Below are positions 1 to 6,448 of a DNA stretch of 7,886 bases, one piece after another. The notes beneath the pieces were generated by a model. That model did no database searches. It had not been told where the DNA came from and saw only the letters and a list, made by a program, of their open reading frames with translations. Origin of the DNA: Opitutales bacterium UBA7389 (lineage in GTDB: Bacteria; Verrucomicrobiota; Verrucomicrobiia; Opitutales; Opitutaceae); the NCBI GenBank assembly GCA_002474325.1, contig DKNL01000299.1, positions 1 to 7,886 of the forward strand, read 5' to 3'. Made by a program: the position numbers and the translations under genes. How positions within the stretch are numbered: the stretch's first letter is position 1; the number at the start of each line of letters is the position of its first letter.

Positions 1-33
1 AATCCGCCCTACCGCGAAGGCTGGGCGCTGTAG
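1..33 (+). CDS. 3' end of an upstream gene (partial, product unknown)
   Basis: Frame 1 reads NPPYREGWAL and then TAG at 31-33, a plausible protein C-terminus that enters from the left edge. A short tail of the type (Y/F)R.GW.L is reminiscent of the C-termini of Gfo/Idh/MocA-type oxidoreductases common in Verrucomicrobiota and Planctomycetota, but ten residues are too few for an assignment. The gene would converge on the sulfatase whose stop lies at 95. It could also be a chance open frame. Confidence 0.4.
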   Translation, partial: NPPYREGWAL

Positions 34-50
34 ATTGCGGGAATCGCTTT

Positions 51-85
51 ATAGAAGTAGTAACGCAGGTTTCTATTCTGTTTTT
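51..85 (+). terminator. weak hairpin plus T-run after the left-edge gene
   Basis: ATAGAA (51-56) and TTCTAT (71-76) form a 6-bp inverted repeat with a 14-nt loop, followed by TTTTT at 81-85. The position between two convergent stop codons (33 and 95) suits a terminator for the left-edge gene. The stem is short and AT-rich and the T-run starts 5 nt after it, so this is a weak candidate. Confidence 0.2.
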
Positions 86-94
86 ATATTTCAA

Positions 95-1651
95 TTATAA
101 TTTCAACTCTAGCTTCAATTTGGAGAAACCATCTGGGTCGATGGAGGTAATGCCTTCATTGGACAGTTTCGGACCAGGGGTACTCCGGCCATTGTCTACA
201 TACGATTCTAAAAGGCGATACATTCCCCTGACTTTGTCCTTATTAGTCAAATACAAGTTACTCGTTTCCGATGGATCATCGGCGAGATTAAAGAGTTGAA
301 TCGGGGGCAAAGTCATTTTCTTGGCCTCAGCCGGCCTAGGAGCGCTCCAACCACCTGATCCAGGACATAAAACTAATTTCCAATCGCCTTTGCGAATGGC
401 GAAGGAGCCATTGATAGAGTGATGCACGGTAGCTTCACGAACTTCTCCACCTTTCCCTTTCATAGCCTGGAGAAAACTAACGCTATCTTCGCCCGCATTA
501 TTTGGATAGTTTGCATCGAGTATATCCGCCAGTGTAGCTAGCAAGTCCGTTAGACAGATCGTAGCATCGGATTCTTTTCCCGCTTTGATGCCATTCGGCC
601 AATGGGCGATAAACGGAACCCGATGGCCTGCCTCATAAATGTCGGCTTTGTTGCCTCGAAAAATCCCGCCTGGCTTGTGCCCTACTTCGTCCAGTTCCTC
701 GAATTGAGCCCGTGGCGAGCAACCGTTATCAGCCGTAAAAATAAAGAGCGTATTATCAGCAACACCGCTCCTCTCCAGAGCTTCCATAATCTGCCCCATG
801 TGCCAGTCGACCTGCTGTACGAAATCGCCGTATTCATTGGTGCCGCTTTTTCCTTCGAACTCATCAATTGGCAAAATCGGCGTGTGCGGACTGGGCAATG
901 GTAGGTAGAGGAAAAAGGGCTTTCCAGTCTTCGCTCGCTCTTCAATGTAGTCGACCGATCGACGCACGAAGTTAGGGGTCACATCGATATGATAGAAATC
1001 TGACCCAGTCGGGCCCTTCCGCCAGAACCCTTTGTAATCGTCGTTAATAGTTATGCGGTTCGGAACGGCCGTCACTACGCCATCTTCTACGTACACGTAG
1101 GGCGCCATATCTAAAGACCCACAGTGTCCATAGTAGTAGTCAAAGCCCAGCGCGTCCGGCCCGTTCTTGACTCGCTTTTTGTAGTCGATCACTTCTCCAC
1201 TATTAAGAAAGAACGTATTGCTGGGCTCGCCCTCTTCGAAATCGAAATCCCACCCGAGATGCCACTTCCCAATCATGGCGGTATGGTAGCCCTGATCCTT
1301 GGCCAGATCGGCCACTGTGTAGCGATTCGTGTTTATCAGATGTAACGACGAACCCCCTAGAACGCCATTCTTCAATCGAGAACGCCAGCTATAGCGACCG
1401 GTTATAATTCCGTAGCGTGTTGGCGTGCAAACCGCCGAACCCGAATGGGCATCGGTAAACATCATCCCCTGGGATGCAATTTCGTCCAAGTACGGCGTCT
1501 TGATCTTCGACTCCTTGTTAAAACAGCTCAGATCTCCATAGCCAAGATCGTCGGCAAGGACGTATACCACGTTGGGCTTATCGGCACCCAAGAGGAGCGA
1601 GGATGCGATAAGGCTCAACAAAATTGAAATAGATTCGCGGAGTAAGGGCAT
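95..1651 (-). CDS. secreted type I (S1 family) sulfatase, arylsulfatase A-like
   Basis: 518-aa formylglycine-dependent sulfatase predicted to hydrolyse sulfate esters outside the cytoplasm, probably on a sulfated glycan. Residues 1-22 form a Sec-type signal peptide with a Leu/Ser-rich core and possible cleavage near LGA-DKP. The active site is complete: DD at 34-35, the CTPTR signature at 75-79 with C75 the residue converted to formylglycine, GKWHLG at 128-133 (K129, H131), SPHTP at 254-258 (H256), TADNG at 306-310 (Ca ligands D308, N309) and K335 in GNKADIYEAGHRVP. The length is normal for the family and the C-terminal region (FNLADDPSETSNL near 453-466) is typical. No Shine-Dalgarno precedes the ATG. 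A TAGAAT -10-like box lies 17-22 nt upstream of it (ATTCTA at 1668-1673 on +), without a convincing -35. The gene follows the bimodular esterase after 135 bp. Substrate unknown. Confidence 0.95.
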   Translation of the reverse strand: MPLLRESISILLSLIASSLLLGADKPNVVYVLADDLGYGDLSCFNKESKIKTPYLDEIASQGMMFTDAHSGSAVCTPTRYGIITGRYSWRSRLKNGVLGGSSLHLINTNRYTVADLAKDQGYHTAMIGKWHLGWDFDFEEGEPSNTFFLNSGEVIDYKKRVKNGPDALGFDYYYGHCGSLDMAPYVYVEDGVVTAVPNRITINDDYKGFWRKGPTGSDFYHIDVTPNFVRRSVDYIEERAKTGKPFFLYLPLPSPHTPILPIDEFEGKSGTNEYGDFVQQVDWHMGQIMEALERSGVADNTLFIFTADNGCSPRAQFEELDEVGHKPGGIFRGNKADIYEAGHRVPFIAHWPNGIKAGKESDATICLTDLLATLADILDANYPNNAGEDSVSFLQAMKGKGGEVREATVHHSINGSFAIRKGDWKLVLCPGSGGWSAPRPAEAKKMTLPPIQLFNLADDPSETSNLYLTNKDKVRGMYRLLESYVDNGRSTPGPKLSNEGITSIDPDGFSKLKLELKL

Positions 1652-1740
1652 GCAATCATGAGAATAAATTCTATGCGCGAGACCAAGCGAAAACTGGATC
1701 TGCCGATTCTGTGAAGAAAATTTCCAAAAAGAGAATGAAG

Positions 1741-1767
1741 CAGCACAGGATGGAAGCTTGCGCTGCC
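1741..1767. repeat. GGA-loop palindromic repeat, copy A (degenerate)
   Basis: CAGCACAGGAT (1741-1751), a GGA loop and AGCTTGCGCTG (1755-1765) form an 11-position hairpin with two mismatches and one G-T wobble. The tail GCTGCC matches the GCTACC tail of copies B (4373-4408) and C (6404-6448). Aligned with copy B, about 23 of 31 positions agree, including a shared CTTTGC just after the tail, and most differences are transitions. It lies about 20 nt after the stop codon of the esterase on the minus strand, in the gap before the sulfatase. It could be a mobile-like intergenic repeat, a 3'-UTR stem, or both. Confidence 0.55.
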
Positions 1768-1786
1768 CTTTGCGAACGCGCTTTTG

Positions 1787-3319
1787 CTACCGCCTCAACA
1801 GCCAATCGCGGCAAAGATCCTTCCATCCAGAAACCGGATACGCTGATGGGCGCAGGCCATAGCCATGCCCGCCAGTCGGAAACGTATGCAACTCCACTTC
1901 GATACCCCTTTTGAGCAACTCGCTATTATAGGCAATCGCACTGGGAAAATACCGAGTGTCGTCTTGGGTCTGGACGATGAAAGCTGGAGGCGCTTTTTCA
2001 TCTAAAGAAAAGTCGTCTGCCGTTTCAAAATCCGGCGTGCCGATGTAGGCTGGATATACGAGAATCGTAAAGTCCGGCCGGCAAGAAACATCATCCACTC
2101 CATCGACCCTTTGATATTTCCGTTCCCTCCAATGATTGCTCAAGGTGGCGGAAAGATGCCCGCCTGCAGAAAAGCCGAGCACGCCAATCCGTTCCGGATC
2201 CAAATTCCAATCGTCGGCTTTGCTCCGCAAGAAACCTAAGGCCCGCTGTGCATCCTGCAAAGCCCCTTCCCGATTCTTGGGTACCCGGTATTTGAGTACG
2301 GCAGCGGAAACGCCTATGGAATTGAGCCACTCAGCTACTTCCTCCCCTTCCAAGTCCCAAGCGAGAATATTGTAGGCCCCGCCAGGGCAAACGAGGACCG
2401 TTGTACGAGGCCGACGACCCTTAGCCGGATACCATTTAATGCTAGGCTCCGCCACGTTTGAGATTCGATTGACCGTTCCCGGGCCTCTCCGCGGACCAAC
2501 CTCACTCTTTTCCACTAAGGCGCGATCATGAGGAGCAGGCACTCCTTTCGGCCAAAGAGCGATTACCTCTTTTGGCTCCGATAATTCGCCCATTCCGAAA
2601 TGCCGCTCCAAGACAGGGCTCAATCCCGCTGCCCACAATTGATATCCCGCTCTATTCGGATGCAACAAGTCCGGCATTACGTTCTTGGGCAACGTACCAT
2701 CGTTTTCAACAAACAGATAGTTGATATCCAGAAATTCCGCTCCCTTTCGTTTAGCCAACCCAGGCAGCATCTCATTGATTTCTTCGTTTACTTTTCGCAT
2801 GCGATCATCAGCCGTGGCTCCTCTCGGGAATATCGCGTGGAGAATGATTTTCGTTTCGGGTAAACGTTCTTGGATCTCGTCGATAATAGTCTCGATCCCT
2901 TCGGCCGTTTCAGCCGGCGGATGCCCCCCGTCATGACCCGTATTGTTAGTTCCGATCATGATAACCGTAACTTTCGGGGATAGGTTTTCCAAGGCCCCGT
3001 GATCGATGCGCCAAAGGACGTGTTCCGTTCTATCTCCACTGAAACCCAAGTTGAAGGCTCCGTACTTGGCGAAATTTTCCGCCCATAGTCCCTCGTCCCA
3101 GCCATGAGTGATCGAGTCGCCAATAAAAAGCAGTTCCACGTCGTCGCCTCGAACCTTCGCCTCCGCCAATTTTTCTTCATGCCGAGGCATCCACCAACTA
3201 ACCGCCCATTCCGCATCCTGCTGGACGGGCGTTACGGTCGGCGGTTGTGCGGACAACGAAAAATTGAGCAATAAACTCATACTCGAAGCTACAATTGAGA
3301 TACTATTTTTGATGCTCAT
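1787..3319 (-). CDS. secreted bimodular esterase: GDSL/SGNH domain plus alpha/beta-hydrolase domain
   Basis: 510-aa exported protein with two independent serine-esterase domains. Residues 1-24 are a signal peptide (likely cut SLSA-QPP). Domain 1 (about 60-242) is a PAF-acetylhydrolase-like SGNH fold: FIGDSITHG with S69, GFSGDR with G95, GTNN at 123-126, and DLLHP with D217/H220, so the Ser-Asp-His set and oxyanion residues are present. Domain 2 (about 290-510) resembles acetyl-xylan esterase/BD-FAE-type hydrolases: PGGAY at 312-316 (oxyanion hole), nucleophile elbow GFSAGG with S384, TQDD with D453/D454 as candidate acid, and GGHGYG with H485. From the family, removal of acetyl or other acyl groups from polysaccharides is the likely role; the substrate is not shown. 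Its start is 162 bp from the divergent isomerase-like gene and no Shine-Dalgarno is visible. Both domains look catalytically intact. Confidence 0.93.
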   Translation of the reverse strand: MSIKNSISIVASSMSLLLNFSLSAQPPTVTPVQQDAEWAVSWWMPRHEEKLAEAKVRGDDVELLFIGDSITHGWDEGLWAENFAKYGAFNLGFSGDRTEHVLWRIDHGALENLSPKVTVIMIGTNNTGHDGGHPPAETAEGIETIIDEIQERLPETKIILHAIFPRGATADDRMRKVNEEINEMLPGLAKRKGAEFLDINYLFVENDGTLPKNVMPDLLHPNRAGYQLWAAGLSPVLERHFGMGELSEPKEVIALWPKGVPAPHDRALVEKSEVGPRRGPGTVNRISNVAEPSIKWYPAKGRRPRTTVLVCPGGAYNILAWDLEGEEVAEWLNSIGVSAAVLKYRVPKNREGALQDAQRALGFLRSKADDWNLDPERIGVLGFSAGGHLSATLSNHWRERKYQRVDGVDDVSCRPDFTILVYPAYIGTPDFETADDFSLDEKAPPAFIVQTQDDTRYFPSAIAYNSELLKRGIEVELHTFPTGGHGYGLRPSAYPVSGWKDLCRDWLLRR

Positions 3320-3348
3320 AGTTGAAGAAAACTAGCCCAAGATTTTCA

Positions 3349-3391
3349 GGCGAAGCTACCAAATACAAACTGATAATAACTTAGCTTCGTC
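3349..3391. promoter_or_regulatory. inverted repeat, candidate operator
   Basis: CGAAGCTA (3351-3358) and TAGCTTCG (3382-3389) are perfect 8-bp inverted arms. The match extends outward by one G-T and one G-C pair to 3349 and 3391. Arm centres are 31 bp apart, close to three helical turns, so both arms face the same side of the DNA, as expected for a regulator bound at two sites or forming a loop. The element lies 32-72 bp upstream of the esterase start. It could also fold as an RNA hairpin in a long esterase leader. Confidence 0.4.
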
Positions 3392-3428
3392 ATTCAGCCA
3401 TTGCGTTGACGACAAGTCAGAGCTTGCC

Positions 3429-3444
3429 TGGCACGGTATCAGCC
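3429..3444 (+). promoter_or_regulatory. candidate sigma-54 (RpoN) promoter for the isomerase-like gene
   Basis: TGGCACGGTATCAGCC matches the -24/-12 consensus TGGCACG-N4-TTGCW at the GG (3430-3431) and GC (3442-3443) with correct spacing and a full TGGCACG block. The TT of the -12 element is replaced by CA. A start site near 3455 would give a leader of about 27 nt before the ATG at 3482. No activator site is identified and a chance match cannot be excluded. Confidence 0.3.
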
Positions 3445-3481
3445 TTCAACTTAACGCACCTACTTACAATCACTACCCTAT

Positions 3482-4360
3482 ATGAAACGACGTCATTTTC
3501 TTAGAACCGCCCTTGCCTCTTCCCTTGCTTCATCAGCAGCCTTCCAAGCCATGGCCATTGGGAAAAATAACAGCTACCGCAAGGAGATCGGGCTTCAGCT
3601 CTACACGCTGCGTAATCAGATAAAAGAAGACACGGTAGGTACCTTGAAAGCGGTCGCCGATGCGGGATACAAACAAGTCGAGGCCTATGGATTTCCAAAC
3701 GCAGGAGAAATGATCAAAGCGGCCAAGGACTTTGGGTTGGCTGTCAACTCCAGCCACTTCGCTTGGGAATCGGTAACAGATCCCGACAAGGAAGGCACGA
3801 TCCCCTTCAGCAAAATCCTCGATGAAGCAAAGGACGTTGGACTCTCTCATTTAGTCGTTCCCTACGTGCATGAGGGAAATCGCCGAACTCTCGATGACTA
3901 CAAGCGATTGGCAGAGAATTGCAATAAGGCAGCCGTTAAAGCCAAGAGCGCTGGCATCCAACTCTCCTACCACAACCACGCCTTTGAATTCCAGCCCCTC
4001 AAAGGCAAGCAATCAGGCTACAAGATTTTAATGAACGAGTTTTCCGAAGACATGAAGTTCGAGGTCGACGTCTTCTGGGTTGCCGTCGCCGCCGAAGATC
4101 CGGTCAAACTCATTCGCAAGCTTAAGGGCCGCGTGTCGCAACTGCATCTGAAGGATTTAAAGAAAGGGCTGCAAACCCCTGAGTTCGGCAGAGTGCCTAA
4201 TGATGCTTTTCAGGAGCTCGGTGACGGCATTATCGATTGGGAACCCATCATTCGCGTGGCGAACACCGCCGGGGTCGACCATTGCCACGTGGAGCAAGAT
4301 CAATCACCCCAACCCATCAAGAGCGTACAGCAAAGTATCCAACATCTAGCGACTTTGTAG
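3482..4360 (+). CDS. Tat-exported sugar phosphate isomerase/epimerase-like TIM-barrel protein
   Basis: 292-aa member of the xylose isomerase-like/AP endonuclease 2 TIM-barrel superfamily. The N-terminus KRRHFLR (2-8) followed by an Ala/Ser-rich stretch to about residue 25 is a twin-arginine signal, so the protein should fold in the cytoplasm and be exported. Family landmarks in order: IGLQLYTLR (36-44), YHNHAFEF (163-170), FEVDVFW (193-199, D196), LHLKDL (221-226, H222), GDGIIDW (247-253) and HVEQD (269-273, E271). D196, H222 and E271 are likely metal ligands by family comparison. The annotated family name implies a phosphorylated cytoplasmic sugar, which does not fit export; a role on free or oxidised (3-keto) sugars or glycosides is a reasonable inference. 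It is transcribed divergently from the esterase, possibly from the sigma-54-like element, with no Shine-Dalgarno, and stops 96 bp before the convergent sulfatase end. Confidence 0.93.
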   Translation: MKRRHFLRTALASSLASSAAFQAMAIGKNNSYRKEIGLQLYTLRNQIKEDTVGTLKAVADAGYKQVEAYGFPNAGEMIKAAKDFGLAVNSSHFAWESVTDPDKEGTIPFSKILDEAKDVGLSHLVVPYVHEGNRRTLDDYKRLAENCNKAAVKAKSAGIQLSYHNHAFEFQPLKGKQSGYKILMNEFSEDMKFEVDVFWVAVAAEDPVKLIRKLKGRVSQLHLKDLKKGLQTPEFGRVPNDAFQELGDGIIDWEPIIRVANTAGVDHCHVEQDQSPQPIKSVQQSIQHLATL

Positions 4361-4372
4361 AATCAAATAGAA

Positions 4373-4408
4373 GTGCGGGCTGGAAGCCTGTGCTACCTTT
4401 GCTTCCAG
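4373..4408 (+). repeat. GGA-loop palindromic repeat, copy B, with a second larger inverted repeat
   Basis: Positions 4373-4381 and 4385-4393 pair as 9 bp around the GGA loop at 4382-4384 in plus-strand RNA, with three G-U wobbles. The core GGCTGGAAGCCTGTGCTACC matches copies A and C. In addition CTGGAAGC (4380-4387) and GCTTCCAG (4401-4408) are perfect 8-bp arms with a 13-nt loop, an alternative fold. The repeat begins 12 nt after the stop of the isomerase-like gene, between convergent genes, so it may end or protect transcripts; there is no long T-run after it. A small GCGG/CCGC dyad follows at 4417-4431. Confidence 0.65.
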
Positions 4409-4456
4409 ATTATATCGCGGAATAAAGCCGCTTCTGCAAAATCTAAAGGACTACAC

Positions 4457-6325
4457 TCAACGTGCTTGCATGTTGTCAATTTCCACAAAGGTCCCTGGTT
4501 CGCTGACAAAGTCGAGTCGTAAGGCTTTGGCCGAGCCCGAATCCGGCAAGGTGAAAGAAACTGTGGCAAAGTCTCCTGTTGGATTCACGGTAACCGGTCC
4601 CGCCAGTCGACGCGTCACTCCATTTCCATGATTCACCGAAAGCCAAACCAAGGTCGGTTCGGTAACCCGCATGGCAACAGCGAACGAGCCTCCTTGGTCG
4701 GCCAGGTCAGCATCGAGACTGCTTCGCACAAGCGATCCCTTCCCTTCCGGAAGGTGAAAATCGAGATACCCTTTGAATCCGGCGATATTGGAAAGTCCCG
4801 GATTAGCTTGCCATCCTTCAGTCTGCCATCCGCCGCAATCGAAAGTGAATAGCAGTTTTCCATCGTTGGCGTCACGATTGTTATAGCTCTCCCACTGGTC
4901 CGAAAGTCCATCGCCATCAGAATCTACACGCAGATGCTCGTATTCAGGATTTACTTTCCGCCACTTCTCCGGGCCATCATTTTGGAATGCTATCTCCGCA
5001 TCTGGCTCTTCGATTTCACCCATATCGCCTTTACTGAGCCAGCCATCCAACAGTGTCCTATGTTCCTCCAGTACGCCAGCAAACCTCGGATCATCGACGA
5101 GATTGTTCAATTGGTAAGGATCCCTTTGGACATCGTACAATTCTTCGGGGCGTCGTTCCCCAAAAAAGATTTCAGCCAATTTCGGTGAAAGCTTCCCCGA
5201 ATCATAAAGCGTATGCAAAATTTGCGTATAAGGCTGGTGGTCTCGGTACTGCGGTTGAAGCAGAATGCGATCGAGTTTATAGTTGCGCGTGTATCGAAAA
5301 CGCTCGGTTCGAATGGTACGCACTCGATCGATCGTGTGATCTAACCGATCCTTGGCGGAAGCGACAAACGATCTCGACTGGAAATCGGAACCGAACAAAT
5401 CCTGCCCTTCAAACCAATCGGGCTTTTCTATCCCAGCCCATGCGAGGGTCGTCGCCGACAAATCCAGAATATCTACCAAATCATCGCGTACTTTTCCTTT
5501 GGTTACATATTTATCGGGGCCGCGAACGACTAAGGGAACGTGAAGTCCGCCTTCAGTAGGCATTTGCTTGTGGCGTACCAGATTGTTGGCCCCGTGATCT
5601 GAAACATAGACCACGATAGTATTCTCCCATAGTCCAGATTGCTTGAGCCCCTCGAGGACCCCACCAATAAAATCATCATCTTTGCGTATAGAGTCGTAGT
5701 GCTCGGCCACCACTTCTCGATAGAGCCTGTTCTGCGGGTAGTCCGCAGGCACGGTAACGGATTCGGGATCGGTCTTTCGATCGGCCGGAAAGTTTCGAGT
5801 ATTGTTTTTGCCTCCAGCCGTCTGGATCTGTCCGTAGAATGGCTGATTTACCTTGATCGTATCCCAAGGGATTGGCTCCCGCTGCTTTTGCTCCATGGAA
5901 TAAGTCGCGTTCTGATCCCAGATGAAATTGTAGTCAGTCTTGCCAAGGTTGAAGGTATAATACCCGCTTTCCTTCATAATTTGGGGCAGTAGCTTTAAGT
6001 TGCTAGGGTACTGGATCTTACGGGGGCCTCTGGAGGATCGGTGTTCGTGGGCCCCAAATCGGATCTGATTCTGTCCCATCATAACTGCTGATCGGCAAGC
6101 CGAACAAACTGGCGCTGGAACGTAGGCCCGGGAGAAAAGTGTTCCTTGAGCGGCCAGCGAATCGATATGCGGCGTATGGCCCGCATTGACCTCATCGCCG
6201 TAGCATCCCATCCAGGGAGAGGTGTCCTCAGCGAAAATCCACAGGATATTCGGCTTTTCCGCGGAAAATCCAATCGCCGCAAACACGAGGGCAAAGAACA
6301 AGGAAAGGGGCGTACGATTAATCAT
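4457..6325 (-). CDS. secreted sulfatase (SGSH-like) with non-canonical CSACR site and C-terminal beta-sandwich
   Basis: 622-aa predicted exported sulfatase. Residues 1-22 are a signal peptide (GFSA-EKP). The fold start KPNILWIFAEDTSPWMGCYGD matches the heparan-N-sulfatase-like branch of S1 sulfatases, with ED (33-34) in place of the usual DD. The signature is CSACR (74-78): C74 aligns with the formylglycine cysteine, but Ala replaces the Pro of CxPxR. Next come GKTDYN (128-133; K129 kept, Asp where His is usual), SDHG (242-245; D243, H244) and RHK (251-253). The catalytic part ends near 435. A linker holds DSDGDGLSDQWE (468-479), a calcium-binding TSP3/dockerin-like loop. Residues about 490-622 form a Gly-rich beta domain ending VEIDNMQ, like galactose-binding/CBM-like folds, probably glycan-binding. 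The gene follows the small SGNH hydrolase after 118 bp and has no Shine-Dalgarno. Sulfatase identity is firm; activity depends on how the altered site is matured. Confidence 0.92.
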   Translation of the reverse strand: MINRTPLSLFFALVFAAIGFSAEKPNILWIFAEDTSPWMGCYGDEVNAGHTPHIDSLAAQGTLFSRAYVPAPVCSACRSAVMMGQNQIRFGAHEHRSSRGPRKIQYPSNLKLLPQIMKESGYYTFNLGKTDYNFIWDQNATYSMEQKQREPIPWDTIKVNQPFYGQIQTAGGKNNTRNFPADRKTDPESVTVPADYPQNRLYREVVAEHYDSIRKDDDFIGGVLEGLKQSGLWENTIVVYVSDHGANNLVRHKQMPTEGGLHVPLVVRGPDKYVTKGKVRDDLVDILDLSATTLAWAGIEKPDWFEGQDLFGSDFQSRSFVASAKDRLDHTIDRVRTIRTERFRYTRNYKLDRILLQPQYRDHQPYTQILHTLYDSGKLSPKLAEIFFGERRPEELYDVQRDPYQLNNLVDDPRFAGVLEEHRTLLDGWLSKGDMGEIEEPDAEIAFQNDGPEKWRKVNPEYEHLRVDSDGDGLSDQWESYNNRDANDGKLLFTFDCGGWQTEGWQANPGLSNIAGFKGYLDFHLPEGKGSLVRSSLDADLADQGGSFAVAMRVTEPTLVWLSVNHGNGVTRRLAGPVTVNPTGDFATVSFTLPDSGSAKALRLDFVSEPGTFVEIDNMQAR

Positions 6326-6403
6326 ACCCCAATTTACGCAGGTGGGAGGAAATTCGACAATGAAAGAATTTGAGAGAGTGGCGCGGCGTTTAAAAGTTAG
6401 AAC

Positions 6404-6448
6404 AAGCTTCCAGTCTGCGTCCCATACAGGCAGGATGCCTATGCTACC
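6404..6448. repeat. GGA-loop palindromic repeat, copy C (two divergent half-elements)
   Basis: The left element AAGCTTCCAGTCTGCGT (6404-6420) is the inverted TGGAAGC type. The right element ACAGGCA-GGA-TGCCTAT (6426-6442) is a hairpin with the tail GCTACC (6443-6448) shared with copy B. On the minus strand, which is the sense strand of the SGNH gene just upstream, the 7-bp stem of the right element is fully paired with one wobble; on the plus strand it has one mismatch. The tail overlaps the end of that gene and supplies its TAG stop (6444-6446). Confidence 0.6.

Larger units (their letters stand above)
3320..3481. promoter_or_regulatory. divergent control region between esterase and isomerase-like genes
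   Basis: These 162 bp separate two gene starts and must carry promoters in both directions unless one lies inside a gene. Visible elements are the inverted repeat at 3349-3391, a sigma-54-like -24/-12 element at 3429-3444 reading rightward, a TATTAT box reading leftward (ATAATA at 3373-3378) without a good -35, and a small TGAC-N5-GTCA dyad at 3407-3419. No Shine-Dalgarno is seen before either start. Confidence 0.6.

Noticed and set aside
1711..1914. 67-aa plus-strand frame across the esterase-sulfatase gap
   Set aside because: It consists of intergenic repeat copy A and the antisense 3' end of the esterase; no family features.
3407..3419. TGAC-N5-GTCA dyad as a separate operator
   Set aside because: Four-base arms are too short to separate from chance.
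3533..3850. 105-aa minus-strand open frame inside the isomerase-like gene
   Set aside because: Antisense to a clear TIM-barrel gene and no domain resemblance.
5053..5559. 168-aa plus-strand open frame inside the CSACR sulfatase
   Set aside because: It lies antisense to a well-supported gene, has low-complexity Arg-rich sequence without recognisable domains, and no upstream signal; a shadow frame.
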